A DNA stretch of 64,000 nucleotides from Ascochyta rabiei. Taxonomy: Eukaryota > Ascomycota > Dothideomycetes > Pleosporales > Didymellaceae. The stretch lies in the NCBI RefSeq assembly GCF_004011695.2, contig NC_082407.1, forward strand, positions 1,426,001 to 1,490,000. The letters are read 5' to 3'. The translations under genes were made by a program, and so were the position numbers. This document shows, in pieces, positions 36,355 through 45,490 of the stretch (position 1 is the first letter of the stretch; each line of letters opens with the position of its first letter). A model generated the notes under the pieces. That model did no database searches. It had not been told where the DNA came from and saw only the letters and a program-made list of their open reading frames with translations.

Positions 36355-39300
36355 CGCCAACACCTACAGGCCCTACTTAGGCCTACCTCTTCCCTACAGA
36401 CCCTACCCCAAACCCTACCCTACTCTACTCCTACCCCTGGTCCGTGCAGACTGTACCCTACCCCTACCCTACGCTAGAGGTACCCCTATCCTACCTCTAC
36501 CTAACGTCTGTGTAGACCCTAACCTACCCCTACCCTATATAGACCCTACCTCTACCCTACCCCTACCCCTGGTCGGTGCAGACCGTACCTAACCCCTACC
36601 TAACCCTAGGGTCCCTCCTACCCTTTTGCCAGCGTAGACATATGCAGATAATTAAAATTAAAGCATTAAATATAAAGAACCCTACAATTAAATAACAAAG
36701 GCCTAGGCAAATAAATAGCTATAGACTTCTATAAATATAAAGCAGGAAGCTTTAATAAGGAAAAGAGTTAAATACTTATTACCTGCTAAGACTCCTAGTA
36801 CGTGTGGGACTTCTACTTTAAGGACAACAGGCCTGTAAGATCTATTATCTGTCTACTTAGGATCTTTGTCTAGTTCTTAAAGAAACAGTTTAATATTACA
36901 GTTAAGGTACTTAAGACAGATAACAAAATTATTATAGTTAAATAAGAGGTTAAGAGATAGTGCACGTCCTTCTTAATAAGACTTAAGCCTTCTGCTCTAG
37001 ACACACAAGCTTAAAATAGAGGAGCTAAACGCTTAGAGGGTGTAATAAAAGAGAAGGTACGCGTAATTTAACTAGACGCAAATCTACTATAGGAACTCTG
37101 GCTAGAAATTACTAGAGCAGCAGTATACCTATATAATTAGATACTAAATTATCTAAATAAGTAGAGATTACTGTACAAAGTATTCTTTACGCGCGTAGCT
37201 GCTATAAATAGCATAGTTACTAGACCTTAAAAACTAAACTAGGCTTACTTAAGAGCATACGGATGCAAAGTATTTGCTATAACTAATAACACTTATTAGA
37301 GAAAATTAAGGCTACAAAGACTAGACCTAAAGGTATAGATTAGATACTTAGTAGGATACTAGTCCACTAACATATACTAAATCTAGGTCCTATTAATAGG
37401 TAAAGTAATTAGCACCTGTAATGTAGTGTTTAATAAAGAAACAATATTTAACAGCAAAATAGAGGATATTATAAATTACCTTATATACAATATATTAGAG
37501 GAAATTGCAACTTAGATTAGTATAGTTAAACTCCTAGCTATATAGAGCTATATATCTAAAACTAAAACGTTCTATAAGGACAAGATAACGCAGGAGAACA
37601 CTCTGCATGCTAAACAACCCTAATATTACTAAGGTAGGAAGATTGTAGAGGCATACCTAACGCCTCTACTAACTCCTCTGCTAGCAGTATTCCTAACTAA
37701 ATAAAAGCCACAATAAGAAAATAGACTAACTTAAATAAGACTAAGAAATGTCTGTAACAACGCTGTGGGCAGCTGCATTTATAGCAGGCACTAAGGTAGG
37801 ACACCTTAGTTAACATAAAGGAAAACCTTTTAACAAAGCTTAATTAAAGAGGATTATAGCAAAGGGAATTAAGCTGCATTAGAACAAACTCCTACTATTA
37901 CCTACAGTATACTTAAAGCTAGAGGAGCACCCTCTCTATAAGATGTTTAAATAAGCAGAAAACAAACACCTGTAAAGCTACAAACAAATAGAGTTATAGA
38001 CTAAAGTTCTAGCAGCTCTAGTTTAGAAGTCTAGATAATAAATACTTAACTGCATATAGGTCTATATATATAAGTTTAATAAATACTACTACCTTAATAA
38101 GTATAAAGTAAGGCTTGTAGTTAGAGGAGACTAATAACGTAATATTATGTTATAAGACACGTATACAGCAACACTTACAGGCTAATTACTTAGAATGCTA
38201 ATAGTAATTACTGCAAAATATAATCTTAAACTAAAGTAATAGGATGTTATAAATACATTTGTCTATATAGCTATTAACTACAAAATATATATAAGGATGC
38301 TAAGAGGATACTAGAAGATAGTCACCTTACTAAAGGTACAGAAAGCCTTGTATAGACTCTGCATCTCCTCTCTACTATAGTAGAAGGAATTTACAGTAAT
38401 ATTAGCTAGAATTAGATTTAAATAAGTACTATAAGAGCTATACTATATAATTAAGGATAGAATAATTATCTTCTTCTATATAGACAACATTATAAGTACA
38501 TACTACCTAAAGCACAAATAAGAGGCAGATAATGCTATTAAACAGATATAGGAGTAATACCTGTGCACTAGAGGAGATAACCTTTAATAGTTCCTTAGTG
38601 TAGAAGTCTAACGTAATAGACAGTAATAGATAATTTAATTATTATAAGCCGCATATGTTAATAAGATTAGTGAATTAGTAACTAGATAGGACGTAAGGCA
38701 TAATACGCTATTATCTAAAATTAAACTTAAGCCTAGGAACAGTCTAGCTAAACTACTAGAGATTAATTAATATTAGTAAAAGATTAGATCCCTGTTGTTT
38801 ATAGCAGTAACTACTTAACCTAATATAGTGTTTGCCACGTTGCAACTTACACGCTTTCTAGTTAACCTAAGTAATAAATACTAAGACGCTGCTGACTAAG
38901 TGCTCCTGTACCTACAGAAGACAAGAAATCTGTTACTTAACTTTAGACAGGGCAAAGGACTTAAAGTTGCAAGTAACGCATTATTCGCTAACAACACTGT
39001 AGACTAGAAGAGTTCCTAAGGATACGCTATTAAGCTATTTAGAGGACTTATTACCTAGAGAGTAAATAAACAAGATACTATTATAACGTTAACTACTAAG
39101 GCTAAGCTCCTAGCACTGTCTTAAGTAGCTAAGGAAGCAATATTTACCTCTTAACTATTAAAAGAGCTTTAGGTAACCCTAAGTAATCTAATAATAATAA
39201 TTAAATGTAATAATATGTAGATAATACGTCTAGTTACTATAGATATTACTAAGATATAAACTAAACTTTAGCATGTTAATATACATAACTACTAGTTATA

Positions 39301-39555
39301 ACGAGAAATTAACTATAAAAGGATTAAAGTAAAATACAACCTATCTAATAACATAATTACAGATAGATTTATAAAGTCGTTGCTAATTAGCAAATAGGCT
39401 AGCTTTCTTAATTAGTTAGGACTTATTAAGGGCTAGAAGGGTACATTAAGGGATATCCTGCTTAAGAAGATACAAGAGCAACTAGAGGACCTTACGTTAA
39501 AGAGTTAATTAACTAGTTTACGCAGCTTATAATAGGATTCTAAGCTAAGGGGGTA

Positions 39556-39723
39556 TGTTAAATAAAAGGTATTAGAGAAATAGGTTAGGTAATATACCTG
39601 CTAAGAAACTGTGTAGGGGCCCCTACCAGAACCTAGATAAGACGAAAATCACCCTTACATAGAACAAAAACAGAACATTAATACATTATCATCAACTCAT
39701 TACTATTACCATCTAATCTGACA
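39556..39723 (+). repeat. C1 3' LTR (168 bp)
   Basis: Full-length partner of 31,384-31,551, followed by the TSD ACAGT. Confidence 0.93.
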
Positions 39724-40265
39724 ACAGTTCGTAATAGTTAGTAGTAGGCGGTAACAGTTAGTAACAGTTAGTGGTGGGTAGTAGCAGTTAGGAACAGTCT
39801 AAAGAGGTTACTAGGGCGTATTGTGCGGTGCTATCTGCTAAAACCTGTTAGAACGTGCTAGAAAGACCTAGAAAATTCCTTAGCTATCCTTATAAAAGTG
39901 CTAGACAGAATAGGTTAGTACTTACTAAAATAAAGTAGGATATAGTAGTAACTAATAAAACTAGGGGTATAGATAGCTTATATGCTGCTAGCCTCCTATT
40001 TAGAGCTTTAGCTGCGCAAACAGCTGCCTAGACCCTAGAGGTAAAGTAAGAGGTAAGAGAGAATTTCTATTTAACTTTTACTAGGTAAAGGCAGAATTAG
40101 TATTAAGCCCTATCTAACCTTACAAGGTGTTATAAATGCCTAAACCTAGTTAGAATTAGCTATAACAGGACAGACAGAGTAAACATATCTAAAGCTAGGC
40201 TAAAATAATACAGTATTACTAATTATACTATTATTTAAGCTAAATAATCTAAAAAAGGGAGGCAT

Positions 40266-40467
40266 TGTTAGGCGCTGGGCCTAGGGGTACCTCTGCTAGT
40301 CTTAGTAAGCTACTATAGGGCTAGTCAGCCTAGACTATATAAAGGTGTTAGAGGTTATTACTAATACTCTAGCAATTAGTCTTGTTACTACATACTACGT
40401 ACCTTAATACACCTGCTATCCTCTTTAACCCTATCCTCCCTTGTAATCGCTTTGTACACTCTTTACA
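40266..40467 (+). repeat. 202-bp LTR family, copy 3 (+ orientation)
   Basis: TGTTAGGCGC..CTTTACA, preceded by the purine tract AAAAAAGGGAGGCAT. The inner sequence 39,905-40,265 is the reverse complement of 27,775-28,135. The body of this element continues leftwards across the C1 insertion to before 31,378. No 5' LTR was found. Confidence 0.85.
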
Positions 40468-40776
40468 ATAGACCCTACCCTACCCCTACCCTATATAGAC
40501 CCTACTCCTACCCTACCTCTACCTAACGTCTATACAGACTGTACCTAACCCCTACCTAACCCTAGGGTACCCTCTACCCTTTTGCCAGCGTACCCTACCT
40601 CTACCCTCTTAGCATAGAATTAGCGTAGGTAGAGGTAGGGTAGGGTAGAGGTACATTACGTAATGTACCCCACCCCTACCTAACCTCTACCCTTTTGCTA
40701 CTATACTTGTAAGGTATAAAAGGGACAAGGTTAATAGACATAGATACCCTACCCCTACCTAATATCTGTGTAGACC
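40468..40776. repeat. Fragments of M-family elements
   Basis: At least two pieces. One is a right end with ..CCCTTTTGCCAGCGTA finishing at 40,592. The other is internal minisatellite with a RIP-altered palindrome GGTACATTACGTAATGTACC (about 40,650). This second piece is the left part of the copy into which M2 inserted. Confidence 0.65.
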
Positions 40777-41058
40777 TACGCTGGCAAAAGGGTAGGGGGT
40801 ACCCTGGGGTTGGGTAGGGGTTAGGTACAGTCCGCACGGACTAGAGGTAGGGGTAGGGTAGGGGTAGGGTCTACATAGGGTAGGGGTAGGGTAGGGTCTA
40901 TACGGACGTTAGGTAGAGGTAGGGTAGAGGTACCTCTAGCATAGGGTAGGGGTAGGGTACAGTCTGCACGGACCAGGGGTAGAGGTAGGGTAGGGTAGGG
41001 TTTAGGGTAGGGTCTGTAGGGAAGAGGTAGGCCTAAGTAGGGCCTGTAGGTGTCAGCG

Positions 41059-41352
41059 TGTAACTCTTTAACTAAAGCAGGTATTGTAAAACTTTGTACT
41101 ACAGAAATGTAAAGCAAGATAAGCGCTTTTAAACAGTCTATATACTGTAAGATTCTAATTAAAATTAGTAGAGCTAGAGCAGTTGTTACGTAGGCCTACA
41201 TTGTAACAACCTAGGATTTACGCAACAACTGCTGTAACTCTACCTGTTTTGATCGGAATCTCACGGAATATAGACCGTTTGAAAGCGCTTGTCTTGCTTT
41301 ACATTTCTGTAATACAAAGTTTTGCAATACCTGCTTTAGTTAAAGAGTTACA
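41059..41352. repeat. ~294-bp foldback palindrome in M2, first unit
   Basis: Same ends as the M1 units (TGTAACTCTTTAACTAAAGC ..GTTACA). The right arm keeps GATCGGAATCTCACGG, a form that other copies have lost to RIP. Confidence 0.85.
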
Positions 41353-41408
41353 CGCTGACACCTACAGGCCCTACTTAGGCCTACCTCTTCCCTACCTCTA
41401 CCCCTACC

Positions 41409-41702
41409 TGTAGCTCTTATAGTAAAGTAGTTATTACAAAACCTTGTACTACAGAAATGTAGAGCAAACCAAGCGCTTTTAAACGGTCTATATTCCGTGA
41501 GATTCCGATCAAAACAGGTAGAGTTACAGCAGTTGTTGTGTAAATCCTAGGTTGTTACAATGTAGGCCTACGTAACAACTGCTCTAGCTCTACTAGTTTT
41601 AATTAGAATCTTACAATATATGGATTGTTTAAAAGCGCTTGTTTTAATCTACATTTCTGTAGTACAAAGTTATACAATACCTGCTTTGCTTAAAGAGTTA
41701 CA
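41409..41702. repeat. ~294-bp foldback palindrome in M2, second unit
   Basis: Starts TGTAGCTCTTATAGTAAAG, slightly diverged, and ends ..AAAGAGTTACA. Spaced about 56 bp from the first unit, as in M1. Confidence 0.85.
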
Positions 41703-41896
41703 CGCCGACACCTACCCTACCCAACCCCTACCCAACCCCTACCCTACCCCTACCCTACCCCTACCCTACCTCTACCCGTACCCCATGTAGACCCTATCCT
41801 ACCCCTACCCTCTTGGCATAGAATTAGCGTGGGTAGGGGTAGGGTAGGGTAGGGGTACATCACGTGATGTACCCTACCCCTACCCAACCCCTACTA

Positions 41897-43216
41897 TGGT
41901 CTCCGGCAAAAGTAGAGTCCCTTAGCCAGTGCACAGCAGGGGTGTCGCCACCAGAAATTAAAGTGGGGAAAGCTTAATACAGTTATTTGTTATATACAAA
42001 TCTTAGTACTTTATATAACTACCTTAAGCGTTAATAACTACCTAACAATGTGCTGGCATAGTCTTAATAAGCGCCTAAAGAGAGTTAGGGGTAATAGACT
42101 CCTACGCCTCTTGTACAATACACCTAAGTTAATTAGAGGTACGCTGCTTCCTACTTAGTAGATTAGGATAGTTCCTCTCTATATAGTCCTTTATCTAGTT
42201 CCACACTGCCTCTATAGGGTTAAGATTAGGGGAAAAGCAGGCTAAAAGATAGGATAAATACCTCTCTTAAGAAGCTCCTAAGCAGTAAGGGCTGCTAAAT
42301 AGGGTAGAGCCTGGTTGTACATAAATCTAAGGTAAGGATTTATACGTATCTAGCTATGTATAAGAGAGACTATCCTTTTATAGTACTTCTCTTTATTAAT
42401 ACTCTTCTACTTCTTCTCCCAGAACAAGTGTGGCCCCTTCTTATTCCCTAACAAGCAACTCTAGAACATCTACCCAGCCTTCTTACGCACCTTATTAACT
42501 AGATAAGTATTATCTAGCTCCTCTCCAACCATCCTTGTTACCCACTTTCTCTTGTGCTGACCCCTAGTTACCTAGGTCTCATCACTCTATAGTATAGTCT
42601 ACTACTTATCTATAGTCTAGTTAATATGCTGCTTAGCCTACTGTAGACAAATCCTCTTATTCTCTTTAGTAAGTAGAGGCTTTGTAAGGGCTATACATTG
42701 TGTATAACCTCTGCTACATAAAGCGTAGCACACTAAGTATTTAGTTACTCTCTACTGTTTAAAGGCTAAGGTAAGGGCTAGATAGCTTATCTGTCTGTTA
42801 GCTTAGGATTAACAAATAAAGTAGATAAGCTTATTAACCTAAGCATTAGAGAGCTTAGGTAGGCAGCCTAAACGTCTCTTAGGAGTAACCTGCTTGTTAT
42901 AAATTGCAGTAGCAACTTATCTTTTTATAAAGCTAAGATAGCGCTAAATCTAGGCTTAGCTATGCCTAGCTTTAGAGAGAGTTTGTACCTAAAGGCGCTT
43001 GTTACGGGAGAGGTATTAGTAGTAGGGTGTTAATAGCGGCGACATAAGGTAGGTGGTAGTAGAGGAAGATAGGATGTAGGAGGTATTAGGGGACTAAGGT
43101 TTTTAGTACAAAATACACTAGATTAGGTGGTAATTATATGCTACAGCCATTTTGCTGGCCTAAGGCAGCACCCCTGCTCTGCACTGGCTATGGGACTCTA
43201 CTTTTGCCGGAGACTA
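41897..43216 (-). mobile_element. T1, Tc1/mariner-type transposon (1,320 bp), inserted in M2
   Basis: TIRs TRGTCTCCGGCAAAAGTAGA at both ends with TSD TA (41,895-41,896 and 43,217-43,218). The minus-strand conceptual translation has the Tc1 end block CFSPNLNPIEAVWN (about 42,190-42,240), equivalent to YSPDLNPIE. An N-terminal HTH-like region lies at about 42,850-43,100. RIP stops make it non-functional. The TIR shares GGCAAAAG with the TIR of its host M2. Confidence 0.85.
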
Positions 43217-43245
43217 TAGTACCCTTTTGCCACCGTATGTAGACC

Positions 43246-43370
43246 CTACCCTACCCCTACCCTATAATCTATATAGACCCTACCTCTACCCTACCCCTAC
43301 CTAACGTCCGTGCAGACCGTACCTAACCCCTACCCAACCCCAGGGTACCCCCTACCCTTTTGCCAGCGTA
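43246..43370. repeat. Right end of an M-family element (host of M2)
   Basis: CCCTACC minisatellite with CCGTGCAGACCGTACC, ending ..CTACCCTTTTGCCAGCGTA. It continues the fragment at 40,593-40,776 once M2 is taken out. Confidence 0.7.
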
Positions 43371-43373
43371 CTG

Positions 43374-43748
43374 CGTTGTTACAAAAACAACCTAGGTGCG
43401 TGTAGGGACTACACTAGGTAAACTACAGCCTAGAGCAGTAACTAACACACTAAACAGCCAGACCCTTACACACTAGCGATTAGCCCTAGGGTTCACCTAC
43501 TACTAAAAATTGCCTAACCTACACAGGATAATATAGGACCTAGCTAAAACACTAGACTACTTATAGGAGACAGGGAAAGGGGGTGTGTTATTGGCTTAAA
43601 GCCTTAGACCTTGTCTAAGCCTTAAGTAAGACAGGATAGTTACGTTCTCTACAGACATGTTAGAAGGACACGTAACGTGTCACCTCCTTAAGAGATACAA
43701 TACCATATCAACCCTTGTTACATCCTACCCTAAGGCCAGTCTATAACA
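43374..43748 (+). repeat. Truncated 3' end of a G3-family element with LTR
   Basis: 43,374-43,585 matches the sequence just before the G3 3' LTR (shared CCTAGGTGCGTGTAGGGACTA). 43,586-43,748 is a 163-bp LTR of the same family, slightly longer than in G3 because of an extra AAAGCCTTA-type stretch. Confidence 0.8.
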
Positions 43749-44098
43749 GTAAGTACCCTCTCCTCTATAGGGCTTAGCAGATAACATGCTCTAAGACACC
43801 CTAGTAATTAAAGGGGCTATAGGCAGGCTAGCGATAGCTTATCTAATGCGTGTGTTGTGACGATTAGACGTAGGTCTCTAGATAGTTAATCTAGGCATCT
43901 GTCAGAGTGTGTAGGCGACCAGGTTACCTCCTTAGAGCAACCTGTTTATTAGCAAGGGTATAACTAACTTGTCTCTCTGTAATATTTAGGAGGTTAGCAA
44001 TAAACTAATAAGTATAGCCAGCTAGACAGGGAGTCTAGACCTAGAGACGCTTGTCTGGTAAGAGGTATTAGTAATAGGCAGGAGTAGATGGCTTAGTA
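43749..44098 (-). pseudogene. Tc1/mariner transposase N-terminal fragment
   Basis: On the minus strand the translation contains YQFIANLLNITERQVSYTLA, then a GR-rich linker, LTDAQINYLETYV and SSQHTRIRQ. This is the paired HTH region of fungal Tc1-like transposases. It is cut off at the G3-family LTR, so the catalytic part is missing. Confidence 0.65.
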
Positions 44099-44215
44099 GA
44101 TAGACGAGATGGCTGAGATAGCTGAGATAACTGGCCGGCCATAGCTGAGATAAATGGCCGGCAGATAGTTAAGATGGCTAAGATAGCTAAGATAGCTAAG
44201 ATAGCTGAGATAGGA
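44099..44215. repeat. GATAGCTGA/GATAGCTAA short tandem repeat
   Basis: A run of 9-bp GCTGAGATA / GCTAAGATA units interrupted by two GGCCGGC segments. The A-forms look like RIP variants of the G-forms. Confidence 0.8.
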
Positions 44216-44315
44216 GAATAAGGGTGTAGGGCAACAGCACGTACATGCTTCTCAAGACAAGAGACATTGTATTATATACAAAATTAGGGAGAATTTAATG
44301 TAATTTAGTTAATAG

Positions 44316-44531
44316 AGCTATTCCGCGATATCTGGCTTATCCCGGACCCACCTACACTACTTATGCAAACTACCAAGTATTCCTAAGGAGCGGCATAAGT
44401 GCGAGTGGGATTTGTTCCATGTCCTGCTTTTAAACAAGAAGGATGTGAAATGGGAACGTGTCGGGCTGGGGAAGGTGTTCAAGAAGGTTTTTATGCGGAG
44501 TGCAACATGGAAGGAGATTATGCTGGGCTGA
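44316..44531 (+). pseudogene. 3' fragment of a HET-domain-type gene
   Basis: A + frame open from 44,316 ends at TGA 44,529-44,531. It reads ..CEWDLFHVLLLNKKDVKWER followed by VGLGKVFKKVF and WKEIMLG-stop. This resembles the common C-terminal tail of fungal heterokaryon-incompatibility (HET) proteins (W...NVMLIEW...V..RVG.G.VH..AW....W..I.LG). The rest of the gene is absent: upstream of 44,316 lies repeat DNA. It is probably a gene truncated by the advancing transposon block. An opposite-strand open frame (44,357-44,596) is unlikely to be real. Confidence 0.35.
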
Positions 44532-44725
44532 AGAATCGATGTTGATGCTGGAGATATCAGAAATCCTTGTTCTACGTACAATGAGCTACGCTTCATAGAC
44601 TATTGTTGCTTTACCTATCTTAGACACTCGCATATAGTCCTTAGTCGGGCTCTTAAGATTTTAAGGTTGCCTCGATATAATGATCCAAGCGCCATGCGGC
44701 TTCGTTCGGATACCATCCCTATGAG

Positions 44726-45490
44726 CTACAACACCCAAGCAACAGCGCCGAACACAACCGCAATCACACCATTTGCCACCTTGACGACTGATGCAGCACC
44801 AGTAAACTGCGCCATACTAGTCGTTGCTGTGGCACTGCCAGTCTGCGTCGCACTTCCAATAGGCCTAGAGCTTCCAGTCGGGTAGACGGTCATCGTGACA
44901 TTTCCCGCACTCGACGGGAGGAAGCCGTTGCAAAGTCCATTGTTACAGGTGTTGTAAGCACACTGCGCATTGCTCGAACATGCAGCATTGAAGTTTCCAC
45001 ACCTTGCGATCAACCCCGAGTTACTTGCCCAGCACTGCACACCAGCCACGCACTGGCTCGGATTTGCAAGAGCATTACATTCTGCACCGATCGGCAAAGA
45101 ACCGGCAGGCGCAGTAACTGTCGATGACGGAGCGGGAGAGTATCCGCCAGCCGGAGTGCTTGTGATAGTCGCTGGCGCCGAGGACGCCGAGGACGACGAG
45201 GAGGACGACAGGAACCCGTTGCAGAGACCCTGCTGCAGATTGCAAGTATTGAAGGCGCACTGCTGGTCGCTTGTGCATGTGGCTTGGAAGTTACCACATC
45301 GAGGTTGGAGCATGGAGTTTGTAGCGTAGCATGATGAGCCGAGGGCACATTGTGTGATACCTGGGGTGCAGTTGCCGCCGACTGGGACCACAGCGCCAGT
45401 AGGGGATGCGCTGGCCGAGGGTGTGCTGACAGAGCTTTGTGCTGAAGCGAAGGATGCGGCTGTGGCCAGGGCGAGGATGATATACTGCAT
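44726..45490 (-). CDS. Secreted Cys-rich protein with two 8-Cys repeats, probable GPI anchor
   Basis: 254 residues in a single exon. Residues 1-18 form a clear signal peptide (MQYIILALATAASFASAQ). Two homologous modules follow, each with eight cysteines spaced C-x6/8-C-x5-C-x10-C-x6-C-x5-C-x4-C-x4/6-C. They share RCGNF, QCAYNTC-like and LCNGFL segments and are joined by a Ser/Thr/Pro-rich linker. The C-terminus has a Ser/Thr-rich stretch and ends in a hydrophobic tail (GVIAVVFGAVAWVL) without a charged end, as in GPI-anchored cell-wall proteins. No enzyme motif is visible. It could be a cell-wall protein or an effector-like secreted protein. It is the first intact gene beside the RIP-affected block. 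Four other open frames overlapping it on both strands are shadows. Confidence 0.88.
   Translation of the reverse strand: MQYIILALATAASFASAQSSVSTPSASASPTGAVVPVGGNCTPGITQCALGSSCYATNSMLQPRCGNFQATCTSDQQCAFNTCNLQQGLCNGFLSSSSSSSASSAPATITSTPAGGYSPAPSSTVTAPAGSLPIGAECNALANPSQCVAGVQCWASNSGLIARCGNFNAACSSNAQCAYNTCNNGLCNGFLPSSAGNVTMTVYPTGSSRPIGSATQTGSATATTSMAQFTGAASVVKVANGVIAVVFGAVAWVL

Larger units (their letters stand above)
35427..36636. mobile_element. M1, hAT-like non-autonomous TIR element with foldbacks (1,210 bp)
   Basis: The ends are TACGGTGGCAAAAGGGTAGG and its imperfect complement ..CTACCCTTTTGCCAGCGTA. They are flanked by the 8-bp direct repeat GACATATG (35,419-35,426 and 36,637-36,644). It interrupts the C1 integrase, so the insertion is real. 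Inside are TAGGG-type minisatellites at both ends, a perfect GGTACATCACGTGATGTACC palindrome near 35,463, and two long foldbacks. I see no coding capacity. An 8-bp TSD points to the hAT superfamily for the mobilising transposase. Confidence 0.85.
34660..39540 (+). pseudogene. C1 pol relic (Copia: pre-integrase, integrase, RT, RNase H)
   Basis: Order is Copia-like. The GAG-pre-integrase motif (MWHKRLRHLG) is near 35,310. M1 interrupts at 35,427. Integrase resumes at about 36,700 (IAIDFYKYK, YVWDFYFKDN, VLKTDNKI). RT has FFYIDNI near 38,471 at the place of the Copia YVDD box, with Asn for the second Asp. RNase H follows at about 38,970-39,150 with the SSQGYAIKLF and ITTLTTKAKLLALS type blocks. 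All frames carry RIP stops. A purine tract (AAGCTAAGGGGGTA) precedes the 3' LTR. Confidence 0.85.
31384..39723 (+). mobile_element. C1, Ty1/Copia element
   Basis: A complete Copia element with two 168-bp LTRs (31,384-31,551 and 39,556-39,723), both beginning TGTTAAAT; the 3' copy ends CTGACA and the 5' copy carries the RIP form CTAATA. The 5-bp TSD ACAGT is at 31,379-31,383 and 39,724-39,728. It carries two later insertions: F2 (32,786-34,648) and M1 (35,427-36,636). Without them it is about 5.3 kb, normal for Copia. Confidence 0.95.
40777..43237. mobile_element. M2, hAT-like TIR element with foldbacks, split by T1
   Basis: Ends TACGCTGGCAAAAGGGTAGG and ..CCCTTTTGCCACCGTA, with the 8-bp TSD TGTAGACC at 40,769-40,776 and 43,238-43,245. 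It contains two ~294-bp foldbacks and the GGTACATCACGTGATGTACC palindrome, here near its right end, so it is inverted relative to M1. Without T1 it is about 1.14 kb. A 98-codon Pro/Leu/Tyr-rich open frame on the minus strand (40,821-41,117) is just the minisatellite read as protein. Confidence 0.85.

Noticed and set aside
40821..41117. 98-codon minus-strand frame rich in Pro-Leu-Pro-Tyr repeats
   Set aside because: It is the TAGGG-type minisatellite of M2 plus the edge of a foldback read as protein. It starts inside a palindrome and has no gene context.
35427..43370. Telomere or interstitial telomere at the TAGGG-type arrays
   Set aside because: The units are irregular (TAGGGG, TAGGG, TTAGGT mixes). 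The arrays lie inside TIR elements with 8-bp TSDs that interrupt a Copia gene, so they are parts of mobile elements.
1..44300. CRISPR array or satellite interpretation of short direct repeats
   Set aside because: Repeat spacing and flanks are explained by leader tandem repeats and LTRs; no array of equal spacers is present, and the DNA is eukaryotic.
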